A DNA stretch of 64,000 nucleotides. Origin: Microbacterium natoriense. Lineage in GTDB: Bacteria > Actinomycetota > Actinomycetes > Actinomycetales > Microbacteriaceae. Shown one piece after another: positions 1 through 7,862 of the stretch (positions within the stretch are counted from its first letter, which is position 1; each line of letters opens with the position of its first letter). The notes beneath the pieces are model-generated. The model was given only the letters and a program-made list of their open reading frames with translations. It was not told the DNA's origin and did no database searches. The position numbers and the translations under genes are program-made. Location: positions 3,534,001 through 3,598,000 of the forward strand of contig NZ_JAUSXV010000001.1 of assembly GCF_030816295.1 (NCBI RefSeq). The letters are read 5' to 3'.

Positions 1-135
1 CAGCTCGGGGTCGACTCGGGCGGCGGAGTCCTTCCACAGCAGCCGGGCCTTCGCGAAGATCAGGTTCAGCTGGCCCTGGAAATCCGCCAGGGCCGCATCG
101 ACGTCCGACGGCATCGCGAGTTCCGAAGTGGACAT
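1..135 (-). CDS. MarR-type transcriptional regulator, N-terminal part only
   Basis: Only the first 45 codons are in the window, reading leftward from the ATG at 135. The visible segment is helical and ends in LNLIFAKARLLWKDSAARV, which fits the first dimerisation helix of a MarR-family repressor; the winged-helix part lies outside. The assignment rests partly on context. The gene starts 1 nt after the stop of a DHA2-type multidrug exporter, an arrangement typical of MarR repressors that control an exporter and themselves, and the exporter promoter carries inverted repeats that could be the operator. TetR or another small regulator cannot be excluded from 45 residues. Confidence 0.5.
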   Translation of the reverse strand, partial: MSTSELAMPSDVDAALADFQGQLNLIFAKARLLWKDSAARVDPEL

Positions 136-136
136 G

Positions 137-1796
137 TCAGCGCCGCGAGGACCCGGCGCCGATGACGCCGATGGTGCCGGTCGAGGCTCCCATCTCGGCC
201 TCCGCGACCTCGATCGCCGACTCCTCCGCCTGCTCCAGCAGCTGCTCGGCGGCGTTCTTGGTCGACAACGGCTTGTTCTTGATGAACGCGATCGCGATGA
301 TCGCGATCAGCGCGAGCGGGATCGCGATGATGAACGCGTCGGCGATGCCGTGGCCGTACGCCCCCTCGACGATCGCGCGGATCGTGTGCGGCAGCTCGCC
401 GACCTTCGGCACGTCGCCCGAGGCGAGATGCTTCAGAGCGCCGATCTCTTCGGGTGTCGTCGGCGTGAAGCCGGCGAGCGCGTCGGTGATGTAGTTCGCC
501 ACGCTCGTCGAGAGGGTCGCCCCCATGACGGTCACGCCGATGGTGCCGGCGATCGTGCGGAAGAAGTTGACGTTCGACGAGGCGGCACCCAGCTGCTGCG
601 GAGCGGTGTCGTTCTGCACGATGAGCGTGAGGTTCTGCATCACCATGCCGAGGCCGGCTCCGAGGATGAACATGAACGTGGCGACGAGCGGGAACGGGGT
701 GTCGTAGCGCAGCGTCGCCATCAGGGAGACGCCGACGGTGGTCAGCACGGAGCCTGTGAGCATCCATCCCTTCCACTTGCCGAAGCGGCTGACGAGCTGG
801 CCGATGATGATCGACGCACCCATCTGCCCGATGATCATCGGGATGGTCATGAGGCCGGACTCGGTGGGCGTGGCGCCACGGGCCAGCTGGAAGTACTGCG
901 CGAGGAACACCGAGGTCGCGAACATCGAGACGCCGATGGCGATCGAGGCGATGACCGACAGGGTGAAGGTGCGGTTGCGGAACAGCGACATCGGCACGAT
1001 CGGTTCCTTGACGAAGAACTCGACGGTGATGAAGGCGGCGATCGCGACGCCCGCGGTGACGGCGAGCATGATGCTCGTCGAGGAGTCCCAGTCGAACTGG
1101 CTCGCCGCCCATCGACACCCAGATGAGCAGGGTCGAGACGCCGACGGCGAGCAGCACGATGCCGAAGTAGTCGATCGACACCTTGGTGTCGCGCTGTGGC
1201 TTGGGCAGGTGCAGGGTGAACTGCAGCAGCACGAGGGCGAGGATCGCGAAGGGCACGCCGACGAAGAAGTTGGAGCGCCAGCCCCAGACGTCGGTGAGGA
1301 GTCCGCCGAGCAGCGGGCCGCCGATCGTGCCGAGGGCCATGATGCCGCCGACGACGCCCATGTACTTGCCGCGCTCGCGGGGCGAGATGATGAGGGCGAC
1401 CGCGATCATGACGAGCGACATGAGTCCACCGACGCCGATGCCCTGGATCACACGGACGGCGATCAGCATGTTGGTGTCGGTCGAGAAGCCGGCTATCACC
1501 GTGCCGACGGTGAAGATGACGAGCGAGAGCTGCACGAGGATCTTGCGGTCGACGAGGTCGGCGAGCTTGCCCCAGATCGGGGTGGAGACGGCGGTCGCCA
1601 GCAGGCTCGCGGTGATGACCCAGGTGTACTGGGACTGGGTGCCGCCGAGGTCGGCGATGATGACGGGCATCGAGGTCGACACGACGGTGCCAGAGAGCAC
1701 CGCGACGAACATTCCGACGATGAGGCCGGAGATCGCCGTGAAGACCTCGCGCGCCGAGCGCGCGGTCTCGAGGGGCGTGGAAGAAGTGGTGGTCAC
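137..1796 (-). pseudogene. DHA2-type MFS drug:proton antiporter, interrupted by a frameshift
   Basis: Integral membrane exporter of the 14-helix DHA2 (EmrB/QacA-like) branch of the major facilitator superfamily. The N-terminal half has the MFS loop motif GKLADLVDRK after helix 2 and motif C (GPLLGGLL) in helix 5. The C-terminal half continues from MLAVTAGVAIAAF in another frame. The break is near 1101-1107, where IWVSMGG should run into SQFDWDSSTS; total length is 3n+1, which suits one extra base. The start is taken as GTG at 1796, because AGGAG at 1806-1810 sits 9 nt upstream. An ATG at 1838 would lie inside the likely -10 box. Followed after 1 nt by the MarR-type gene. A sequencing error is as likely as a real mutation. 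Substrate unknown. Confidence 0.75.
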
Positions 1797-1820
1797 AGTG
1801 GAAGACTCCTGCGTAAATAG

Positions 1821-1864
1821 TTGATCTCCATCAACCATACGCCATTAGTTGCAATAAGGCAACT
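1821..1864 (-). promoter_or_regulatory. Promoter and operator of the exporter-MarR operon
   Basis: Read leftward, TTGCCT and TATGGT (complement of 1834-1839) are separated by 17 nt and form a sigma-70-type promoter in front of the GTG start at 1796. A perfect inverted repeat, AGTTGC-N6-GCAACT at 1847-1864, overlaps the -35 box. A second one, TTGAT-N4-ATCAA at 1821-1834, overlaps the -10 box and expected transcript start. Repression of the operon by the MarR-type protein through these repeats is inference. Confidence 0.5.
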
Positions 1865-1875
1865 ATCGATGCAGG

Positions 1876-2829
1876 TCAACCATTCTTGCGGTGCCCACGC
1901 CGTCGCGGAACCGCCACGACGACCGAGAGCACGGCGACGACGATCATCGTGATCAGCTGCCACAGCTGCGGGCCCGCTTCGGCAGGCCAGAGCAGATCGA
2001 TGATGACGGATGCCGTGAGCTGCCCGAGCACCGATCCCAGCCCCATCAGCAGCACCCCGGTGTGCGCCACGATGAAGGCGCCGAGGAGGATGTATGCGAA
2101 GCCGAGGAGACCTCCCAGATACAGCCAAGGCTCGGGAGGCGGCGGCTGCGCCGGCCCTCGGAGCACGACGCTCACCCCTGCGGCGACCGCGAGGGCGATC
2201 ACTCCGCCGACGAAGCTCATCAGCGTGGCCGCCATCGGCGACTGCACCCTCTGGGCGAGCCGCCCGTTGGCCGCCGCCTGCCAGGCGATGCCAACCCCGG
2301 CAGCGAACGGCAGCAGCAGCATCCACAGCGGCGCAGAGGCGAGCACGTCACCGGAGAGCGAGATCGCGACCGCCGCGAGGGCGAAGACTCCCCCGAGCAC
2401 GCGTCCGACCGTCACGGCGACGACACCCGCAGGGCCGACGCCCAGCCGATCGAGCACCAGGCCGTGCAGAGCCTGACCCGCCACGACTCCCACCGTGAAC
2501 AGCGACACCCCGAGCACTCCGGCAGTGATCCCCTGCGTGGAGACGGTGAGCGCGCCGCACGTTCCGCCCAGGAGCATCCAGAACGGGATCGTCCGTCCGC
2601 GCACTCCTCGCCACAGCCGCGCAGCACCCTGCCTCGCCGAGGGGATGCACGGGATGACCACGATCAGGATCAGAAGTCCCACCGCGAAGGATATGAAGCC
2701 CGCCACGATCCCGTTGCCGACCTCGACGCCGAGGACGCCGTTCACGCGCGCCTGCACGGCCGTCATGACCCCGATCGCCACCGCGCCGCCGAGCGCGACG
2801 GGGGCGGGCAGCGGGCGCTTCTCGATCAC
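1876..2829 (-). CDS. DMT-superfamily permease (DUF606/YdcZ type, duplicated)
   Basis: A 317-residue, very hydrophobic protein with about ten membrane helices. It has two related halves, each with the DUF606 pattern: an N-terminal stretch with AVQARVNGVLG, echoed by AWQAAANGRLAQRV in the second half. DUF606/YdcZ proteins belong to the drug/metabolite transporter superfamily; single-domain members work as pairs, so this gene is probably a fused pair. The C-terminus is basic (RRRGHRKNG). It lies upstream of and in the same direction as the exporter, but that gene has its own promoter, so they may not be co-transcribed. Substrate unknown. Confidence 0.7.
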   Translation of the reverse strand: MIEKRPLPAPVALGGAVAIGVMTAVQARVNGVLGVEVGNGIVAGFISFAVGLLILIVVIPCIPSARQGAARLWRGVRGRTIPFWMLLGGTCGALTVSTQGITAGVLGVSLFTVGVVAGQALHGLVLDRLGVGPAGVVAVTVGRVLGGVFALAAVAISLSGDVLASAPLWMLLLPFAAGVGIAWQAAANGRLAQRVQSPMAATLMSFVGGVIALAVAAGVSVVLRGPAQPPPPEPWLYLGGLLGFAYILLGAFIVAHTGVLLMGLGSVLGQLTASVIIDLLWPAEAGPQLWQLITMIVVAVLSVVVAVPRRRGHRKNG

Positions 2830-2842
2830 CTCTCGACCCTAG

Positions 2843-3271
2843 CCGAGCGGCTGTCCGCGGCCAGGACCCCGAACCGAGGAGCTTCTGGTCGCCCAGGGGG
2901 CGCAGGTCGTGTTCGCAGGTGCCACGCCCCGGCAGCACATGGACTGGATGCAGACCGTCGACCAGACCGGATGGCCGCACGCGATGGTGATCACCGTGCT
3001 GTCGGAACGAGCGATATCCGAGGCCCTGGCAGTGATCGGCGCACTGCGTTCCGCGGGCGTGCGGGTACTGGCGGTCACCCAACCAGGCTCGCGGACGATC
3101 GCGCGTGCGCTGGGCGTCGCGGACGCAGCGGCCCGTATCGGCGTCCGTCACAACACGGCCCGCAAGTACCTCGCTCGGATCAGGGACAAATACACTGCGG
3201 CTGGCTACCAGGCTCGGACGAAGCTCGAACTCGCCCGCCTCGCGTACGACGAAGGCTTCCTCATCCGCTGA
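2843..3271 (+). pseudogene. Remnant of a LuxR-type regulator, paralogue of the gene at 6650
   Basis: The frame gives a protein clearly related to the intact LuxR-type regulator at 6650-7360: GWPHAMVITVL matches RWPHLLILDLP, and the C-terminal helix-turn-helix RIGVRHNTARKYLARIRDKY matches RIGVKQDTARKYLQRVRTKF. Homology runs back to about 2876 (TEELLVAQGAQVV) without any upstream start codon before the stop at 2840, so the N-terminus is gone. About 70 residues are missing in the middle, where IARALG joins VADAAARIGV. The best available start, GTG at 2909, would give a 120-residue protein. It sits beside a surface-protein gene, as the intact paralogue sits near the fused sigma factor. I read it as a decayed regulator; expression of the HTH part alone is possible. 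Confidence 0.65.
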
Positions 3272-3286
3272 CTCCCGCTCCTGACG

Positions 3287-3325
3287 CGACGAAGGCTCTC
3301 ACCCCAGGGGTGAGAGCCTTCGTCG
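3287..3325. terminator. Bidirectional hairpin terminator
   Basis: Perfect 19-bp inverted repeat (3287-3305 with 3307-3325) with almost no loop, so the innermost pairs will open. It lies between the LuxR remnant (rightward) and the surface-protein gene (leftward, ending at 3339) and can serve both. Confidence 0.8.
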
Positions 3326-3338
3326 TGTCAGCCTCGGA

Positions 3339-5267
3339 TCAGCTCATCCGACGGCGGGCGATGATGAGCACTGCCGCACCCGTGAGCAGAGCAGCCGCGC
3401 CGGACAGCACCCAGATGCTGTTCAGCTCGCCACCCGTGCTCGCCAGGCCGGTGGCCACGACGGGCTTGACCGTCGGCACCTGGGCTGCGGCGTCAGCACT
3501 CTCGACTGCTGCCCCACCAGGGGTCACCGCCGAGGCGGACGCCGTGTTGGTGATCGCGTCGCCGGTGAGGTCTTCCGCGAGCACGGTGTAGACCGTGGTG
3601 CAGGTGACGCTCGCGCCCGGACTCACAGGTTCGGCCGGGCAGGTCGGGTCGGCCAGGTCGCCCTTGCCGCTGAAGGATCCCTCATCGATCGCGATCTCAC
3701 GGAGATCGATGTTTCCCGTGTTGGTCACGACGAAAGAGTAGGTGACCTTCTGACCGACCTGCGTCGCCTTGGCGAGGTCGGCCGTCTTCACCAATGCGAG
3801 AGACGGGGCGGCGGGATCGACCGTCGCGCTGGCCTCATCATCGGTGTCGTCCGTCGCTCGGTCGGAGATCGTCACGGTGTTGGTCACGGGTTCGCTCCCG
3901 GCCACGACGACGTCGTACACGAAGGTCGCGCTCGCCCCCGCGGCAAGACCCACAGGGCGCTCGCCCTGCTCCTCGCCGAGGTCGACGAGATCGTAGGCCT
4001 CGATGTCGCCCGTGATCTCCTCGCCGACAGCGGGCTCGCTCGCGCCCAGCCCGTCGACCGAGACCAGGGTTCCGCCCACGGCGAGCTCGTCCGACAGAGA
4101 GACGGTGTCGCCCACGGCCATGTCGTCGGGGCCGTTGTTGGTGACGGTCACCGAGTAACGCACGATCGCGCCGTCTTCGAAGACGGGTGCGCCCACGACG
4201 CTCTTCGAGACTGCAAGGTCGTAGTCGCACATCACCCAGTCGAATTCGACGAATGCGGCGAGCGCAGCACCGCTCTCGGCATCACGGTTCTTGTCCAGAC
4301 CGAGGGCGCTGATCAGTGCGTCGTCGGCAGAGTAGCTGGCGCCACCGCCGCCACCACCGCCGACGAAGTAGCCGGTCGTGGCGTTGCCGACCTCGCCGTC
4401 GGTCGCAGCGCCGCCACCACCGCCGAAGTACCCGCCGCCGCCGGCTCCGCCGGCGTCCGCGAAGTTGTCTGGACCGCCGTTGCCGCCCAGCAGGGAGGAT
4501 CCGGCGAATCCGTTCCAGTCGAACCCGGGCAGTTCGGCGTCGGTCTGGCTGCGCGGGTTCGTTCCCGCCGCGCCCCCGACGGTCGAGCCGCCCTGGCCTC
4601 CGCCGGGCGCCGTCTGGACATCCTCGAGCACGCCTTCGTCCTGCCCGTTCTGGCCGTTGCCTCCGGCATAGACGAATCCGCCGTCGAGCGCGACCCCGCC
4701 GCCGAGGGCGAATCCACCGTCGCCACCGCTGCCGAAGTCCGCGGTGTGACCGCCACCGGTGCCGCCGCCACCGCCGGCGAGGAGCAGCAGCTCACCACCG
4801 AGGCTGACCTCGCTGTATCCGCCACCGCCTGCACCGCGGTGGGTGCCGGCGCCGCCGACGCCGCCGCCAGGCAGGCCCGCTGCGCCTCCGTTGGCACCGG
4901 CGCCGCCCACCGCGCCGGTGAGCGTCTGCCCCGCCTGCACGGCGAGCCTCGCGCTGAAGAGCGCTCCGGAGCCGTTCGGGCCACGAAGATCGCCAGGGTC
5001 GCCCTCGGGATCCGGCTCCGTGTCGCCAGCGGAGACCGCGCTGCCGCCCGGCGCTCCCGCGACGCGCACGTCGACGGAGCACACGCCGTCGGGCACGACC
5101 TGCGTGAATGCCCCCGCGCGCGTGATCGTGGTGAGTTCGGCATCCGCTGCAGGCGCCGCCTGGGCGGCCATCGGAACCAGGGCCGGGACGATCAGCATCG
5201 CCATCGCGCCGCTGAGCAGGAGCGGTGTCCGGGCTCGATTGGTGGTTCTCGGATTCAGGTCTGACAT
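3339..5267 (-). CDS. LASTG-anchored surface protein with glycine-rich and DUF11 domains
   Basis: A 642-residue exported protein. Residues 1-38 are a signal peptide ending in AQAAPA. Residues about 45-330 form a glycine-rich region with GGGGGG runs. Then come two beta-sandwich DUF11-like repeats (about 350-470 and 490-590; YSVTVTNNGPDDM and YSFVVTNTGNIDL are the hallmark). The sorting signal is LASTG at about 608, one hydrophobic helix and a basic tail (ARRRMS). LAXTG is the motif used by class E sortases of actinobacteria, so covalent attachment to peptidoglycan is expected; no sortase gene is in the window. Role unknown, probably an adhesin or coat protein. A palindrome shared with other surface genes lies 174 bp upstream. 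Confidence 0.85.
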   Translation of the reverse strand: MSDLNPRTTNRARTPLLLSGAMAMLIVPALVPMAAQAAPAADAELTTITRAGAFTQVVPDGVCSVDVRVAGAPGGSAVSAGDTEPDPEGDPGDLRGPNGSGALFSARLAVQAGQTLTGAVGGAGANGGAAGLPGGGVGGAGTHRGAGGGGYSEVSLGGELLLLAGGGGGTGGGHTADFGSGGDGGFALGGGVALDGGFVYAGGNGQNGQDEGVLEDVQTAPGGGQGGSTVGGAAGTNPRSQTDAELPGFDWNGFAGSSLLGGNGGPDNFADAGGAGGGGYFGGGGGAATDGEVGNATTGYFVGGGGGGGASYSADDALISALGLDKNRDAESGAALAAFVEFDWVMCDYDLAVSKSVVGAPVFEDGAIVRYSVTVTNNGPDDMAVGDTVSLSDELAVGGTLVSVDGLGASEPAVGEEITGDIEAYDLVDLGEEQGERPVGLAAGASATFVYDVVVAGSEPVTNTVTISDRATDDTDDEASATVDPAAPSLALVKTADLAKATQVGQKVTYSFVVTNTGNIDLREIAIDEGSFSGKGDLADPTCPAEPVSPGASVTCTTVYTVLAEDLTGDAITNTASASAVTPGGAAVESADAAAQVPTVKPVVATGLASTGGELNSIWVLSGAAALLTGAAVLIIARRRMS

Positions 5268-5440
5268 TCTTCTCCCTCTTGGTGCACGCGCGCACCAGCG
5301 CCATCTGCCTGGGGAAGGCGGTGACGAGGCGCTGGGGTCGCGCTCACAATCGCATGTGGCTCGAGCGCGGCCTTGCTGGAGTCACCGCCGCACTCGTGTC
5401 ATTTGTAAGGGCTGAGAACCCCGTCACTGCGGGCGGCGGC

Positions 5441-5469
5441 GAAGATGACCCCCTAAGGAGGTCATCTTC
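5441..5469. promoter_or_regulatory. Palindrome A, TGACCCC-N5-GGGGTCA family
   Basis: Inverted repeat with 12-nt arms (one mismatch) around a 5-nt centre and the core TGACCCC-N5-GAGGTCA. It lies 174 bp upstream of the leftward LASTG protein gene and 38 bp upstream of the rightward SRAP gene, so it could be an operator for either; a hairpin role is also possible. The rest of 5268-5506 holds no gene. Confidence 0.45.
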
Positions 5470-5506
5470 ACGCGACGCGTCACTTGACCCGGGCTAATCT
5501 GTCTGC

Positions 5507-6160
5507 ATGTGCGCGAGCTACGGGCTGGATCCCCGGTTCACCGACGACGAGCTCCTGGCCGAGGCCGATGAGGCCCTGCTGGAAGGTCTGCGAGAGTGGG
5601 CCGCGGCCAACGCCGGCGAGACACTGCGGCCCACAGGCAAGAACCTGCGCAACCTCAGCCCCATCGTCGTCGATGACGGCGGCGAGGCGACGCTCGAGCC
5701 GGCGTGGTGGGGCTTTCTCGTGAACGGGGAGCCCGCGAAGTTCCCGTCGATCAACACCCGTTCGGAGCGACTGCAGGAGCGGCCGGGCGCGATGAAATCG
5801 CGGGCGCTGGTCCCGGCGACCGGGTGGTACGAGCTGAAGAAACCCGAACGAGCGTGGCACGAGTTCGGGCTCGACACCTCAGCCCTGTTCGGCATGGCCG
5901 CTGTGACCCAGCGCGGCCGGACGGCCGACGGCCAGTGGTTCACCTGCTACTCGATCGTCATGCGTCCGGCACCGGCCCATCTGGCAGAGGTCCACGATCG
6001 GATGCCGGTGCTCATCCCCACCGCCTTCGCCCGCGACTGGCTGAGCGCGCAGGGCGACCGCGAGCTCATCGACGAGGCGCTGCTGGCCGCGGCCTCCCTC
6101 GACGACCGAGTGGTCACGGTCCCCCGCGCGGATGACAAGGGCGCCGAGCGGCTGTTCTGA
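5507..6160 (+). CDS. SOS-response-associated peptidase (SRAP, YedK/HMCES family)
   Basis: A 217-residue protein of the SRAP family, which caps abasic sites in single-stranded DNA by forming a thiazolidine bond through Cys2. The essential residues are visible: Met-Cys at the start (MCASYGLDPRFT), the asparagine in INTRSERL, the glutamate in GWYELKK and the histidine in VHDRMPVLI. Length matches the family. The ATG at 5507 is fixed by the need for Cys2. The next gene begins 2 nt after the stop, so the two are probably translated together. Function in DNA-damage tolerance is well established for the family. Confidence 0.92.
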   Translation: MCASYGLDPRFTDDELLAEADEALLEGLREWAAANAGETLRPTGKNLRNLSPIVVDDGGEATLEPAWWGFLVNGEPAKFPSINTRSERLQERPGAMKSRALVPATGWYELKKPERAWHEFGLDTSALFGMAAVTQRGRTADGQWFTCYSIVMRPAPAHLAEVHDRMPVLIPTAFARDWLSAQGDRELIDEALLAAASLDDRVVTVPRADDKGAERLF

Positions 6161-6162
6161 GG

Positions 6163-6546
6163 ATGGATGCCGCAGATCTGATCTCTCTCGCCGCGGAGCG
6201 CGCCGACGAGCTCCCGGGGGCGACGCGCGAGAATCCCTTCGGCCCGGAGTGGGACGTCTACAAGGTGCGCGGGCGCGTGTTCCTGCTCATCCCGCTCGAC
6301 GGCACGGGTCGCGTGACTCTCAAGTCCCACCCCGATGATGCGATCGCTCTACGGGAGGCCTTCGCCGACATCGCGCCGGGGTACCACATGAACAAGAAGC
6401 ACTGGATCACGCTGACGCCCGGCCCGACGCTCGAGACGGGACTGGTGGCCGAGCTCGTGACCGAGTCGTATCTTCTCGTCGTCGAGAAGCTGCCTCGGGC
6501 CGTGCGCCCGGTCGATCCGGAGCTCTTCGGGCGCCCTCCATCCTGA
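6163..6546 (+). CDS. MmcQ/YjbR family protein
   Basis: A 127-residue protein of the YjbR/MmcQ family (cystatin-like fold, often described as DNA-binding, cellular role not settled). Typical features are the early ENPFGPEWDVYKVRGRVF segment, where a thermostable beta sheet begins, and the MNKKHWITL motif in the middle. It follows the SRAP gene with a 2-nt gap and was probably co-transcribed with it. Confidence 0.85.
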   Translation: MDAADLISLAAERADELPGATRENPFGPEWDVYKVRGRVFLLIPLDGTGRVTLKSHPDDAIALREAFADIAPGYHMNKKHWITLTPGPTLETGLVAELVTESYLLVVEKLPRAVRPVDPELFGRPPS

Positions 6547-6550
6547 CCGT

Positions 6551-6574
6551 GTGGGGGTCGGCCATGACCCCCAC
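6551..6574. terminator. Hairpin behind yjbR, also an everted pair of the GGGGTC half-site
   Basis: A 9-bp perfect stem (6551-6559 with 6566-6574) and 6-nt loop starts 4 nt after the yjbR stop, with a short T-run at about 6580. It is most simply a terminator. The arms also contain GGGGTC and TGACCCC, the half-site of the palindrome family, but facing outward, 76 bp in front of the LuxR-type regulator. Confidence 0.5.
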
Positions 6575-6649
6575 GTCACTTTTCGCCTCCGAGATGCACT
6601 TCGTCTATGACGGAGCTCCTGATGCCTCCGAGAACAGTGGAGGTGCGCG

Positions 6650-7360
6650 GTGCGGAAAGACCGTGTCGATGTGCGGCGAGTGCGCCGCGCAGCAGTCGTC
6701 GAGGAGTTCGTCATGCAGCGCTCGCGAACGGTGCAGCTGCTGCGGGACGAGCTCGGCCTCGATGTGGTGCACGTCGGCGGATCGCTGCGGCCGTTCGTGG
6801 CGTGGTTGCAGCGTACGGACCGGACGCGCTGGCCGCACCTGCTGATCCTCGATCTGCCTGCCGATGCGGAAGCGCTCCGACAAGTCGAGGTGATCAGCGC
6901 ACTGCGCGACGCCGGCATGCGGGTTCTCATCCTCTCGTCGTTGCGCTCCCGGCACACCGCCCGGCACGTGATCTCCATCGGCATCGACGGCATCGTGTCG
7001 ACGACCGACAGCGAGGAGATGTTCGTGTCGGCGGCGGAGAGCGCGCTTGCAGGCAGGCTAACGATCACGGCGCGCGCACAGACCGCCATCCATGGGCCTG
7101 CCGATGCTCCGCAGCTCAGCAGACAGGAGGAACGCGCACTCGCTCTGTACGCCAGCGGACTGTCGATAGCCGACGTCGCCGATCGCATCGGAGTCAAGCA
7201 GGACACGGCGCGAAAGTACCTGCAGCGCGTCCGGACGAAGTTCACCGTCGCCGGCCGTCCCGCTCGCAGCAAGCTCGACCTCGCCAGGATCGCGTGGGCC
7301 GACGGCTACATCATCTCCGAGACGGAATGGTCGAATCGTGCCGCGGCAGGAGACCGCTGA
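6650..7360 (+). CDS. LuxR-type transcriptional regulator with degenerate receiver domain
   Basis: A 236-residue protein. Residues about 25-140 resemble a response-regulator receiver fold (LLILDLPADAEALR, then RVLILSSLRSRHT) but without a convincing phosphorylation site and lysine, so it is probably not a standard phospho-acceptor. Residues about 150-225 are a LuxR/NarL helix-turn-helix: LSRQEERALALYASGLSIAD, then RIGVKQDTARKYLQRVRTKF. The GTG at 6650 is supported by GGAGGT six nt upstream. No kinase lies next to it. A decayed paralogue is at 2843. Palindromes of one family lie on both sides, so it is my candidate for the protein that binds them (inference). Confidence 0.75.
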   Translation: MRKDRVDVRRVRRAAVVEEFVMQRSRTVQLLRDELGLDVVHVGGSLRPFVAWLQRTDRTRWPHLLILDLPADAEALRQVEVISALRDAGMRVLILSSLRSRHTARHVISIGIDGIVSTTDSEEMFVSAAESALAGRLTITARAQTAIHGPADAPQLSRQEERALALYASGLSIADVADRIGVKQDTARKYLQRVRTKFTVAGRPARSKLDLARIAWADGYIISETEWSNRAAAGDR

Positions 7361-7373
7361 CAGCAGTCGGGTT

Positions 7374-7404
7374 CCTTCTTGACCCCCGGCGGGGGTCAAG
7401 AAGG
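7374..7404. promoter_or_regulatory. Palindrome B, TGACCCC-N5-GGGGTCA family
   Basis: Perfect 14-bp inverted repeat with a 3-nt centre (7374-7387 with 7391-7404), 13 nt after the LuxR-type regulator. The inner part, TTCTTGACCCC-N5-GGGGTCAAGAA, is nearly the same as palindrome D in front of the thioester adhesin. No T-run follows, so a pure terminator role is less likely, though not excluded. Confidence 0.5.
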
Positions 7405-7599
7405 CAGAACCTTCGATCGAATCGATCGAGGGTTCCTGTCCGTCGCGCGACGCGATCCCCGGCCCCGAGGGGAGGTGGTGCCGGGGACGGCGTCTCACCG
7501 GGCGAGATCGTCGCGGGAGAGGCGCTCCTCGGAGTCGATCGCTCCGCTGCGACCCGTTCAGATTGGCGGGTGGACCGTGCGAACGGTGAGAAATCCGCA

Positions 7600-7626
7600 G
7601 TTCTGACCCCCAAATGGGGCCAGAAC
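7600..7626. promoter_or_regulatory. Palindrome C, TGACCCC-N5-GGGGTCA family
   Basis: Inverted repeat of 11-nt arms (one mismatch) around 5 nt, core TGACCCC-N5-GGGGCCA, in the roughly 500-bp region in front of the fused sigma-factor gene and about 235 bp upstream of its proposed start. Apart from palindromes B and C and a possible -10 box (TATACC at about 7835), the stretch 7361-7862 holds nothing I can recognise. Confidence 0.45.
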
Positions 7627-7862
7627 CCGACTGTGCGTCACGGACTCCCGCCGCGCCGCCGACGCTGATCGCGATCGCTCTGCACCGCGTCGCTTCAGAC
7701 ACAGGTCGCACCCGTCGGTGCCGGAGTCCGCGCGAAGGGGGCGTCGCCTCTCGAGCCGCCTCCCCGCGCGCATGGCCCAGGACGAGGGGCGCCTCCGAAG
7801 GCGAGTCCTCTACCTCGCGTCTATCATTGGCTGTGTATACCGGTATGGGGGGCTCGATTCGC

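Noticed and set aside
6551-6574. Fifth member of the TGACCCC-N5-GGGGTCA operator family
   Set aside because: Half-sites face outward with different spacing, and position behind yjbR fits a terminator better; kept only as a side remark.
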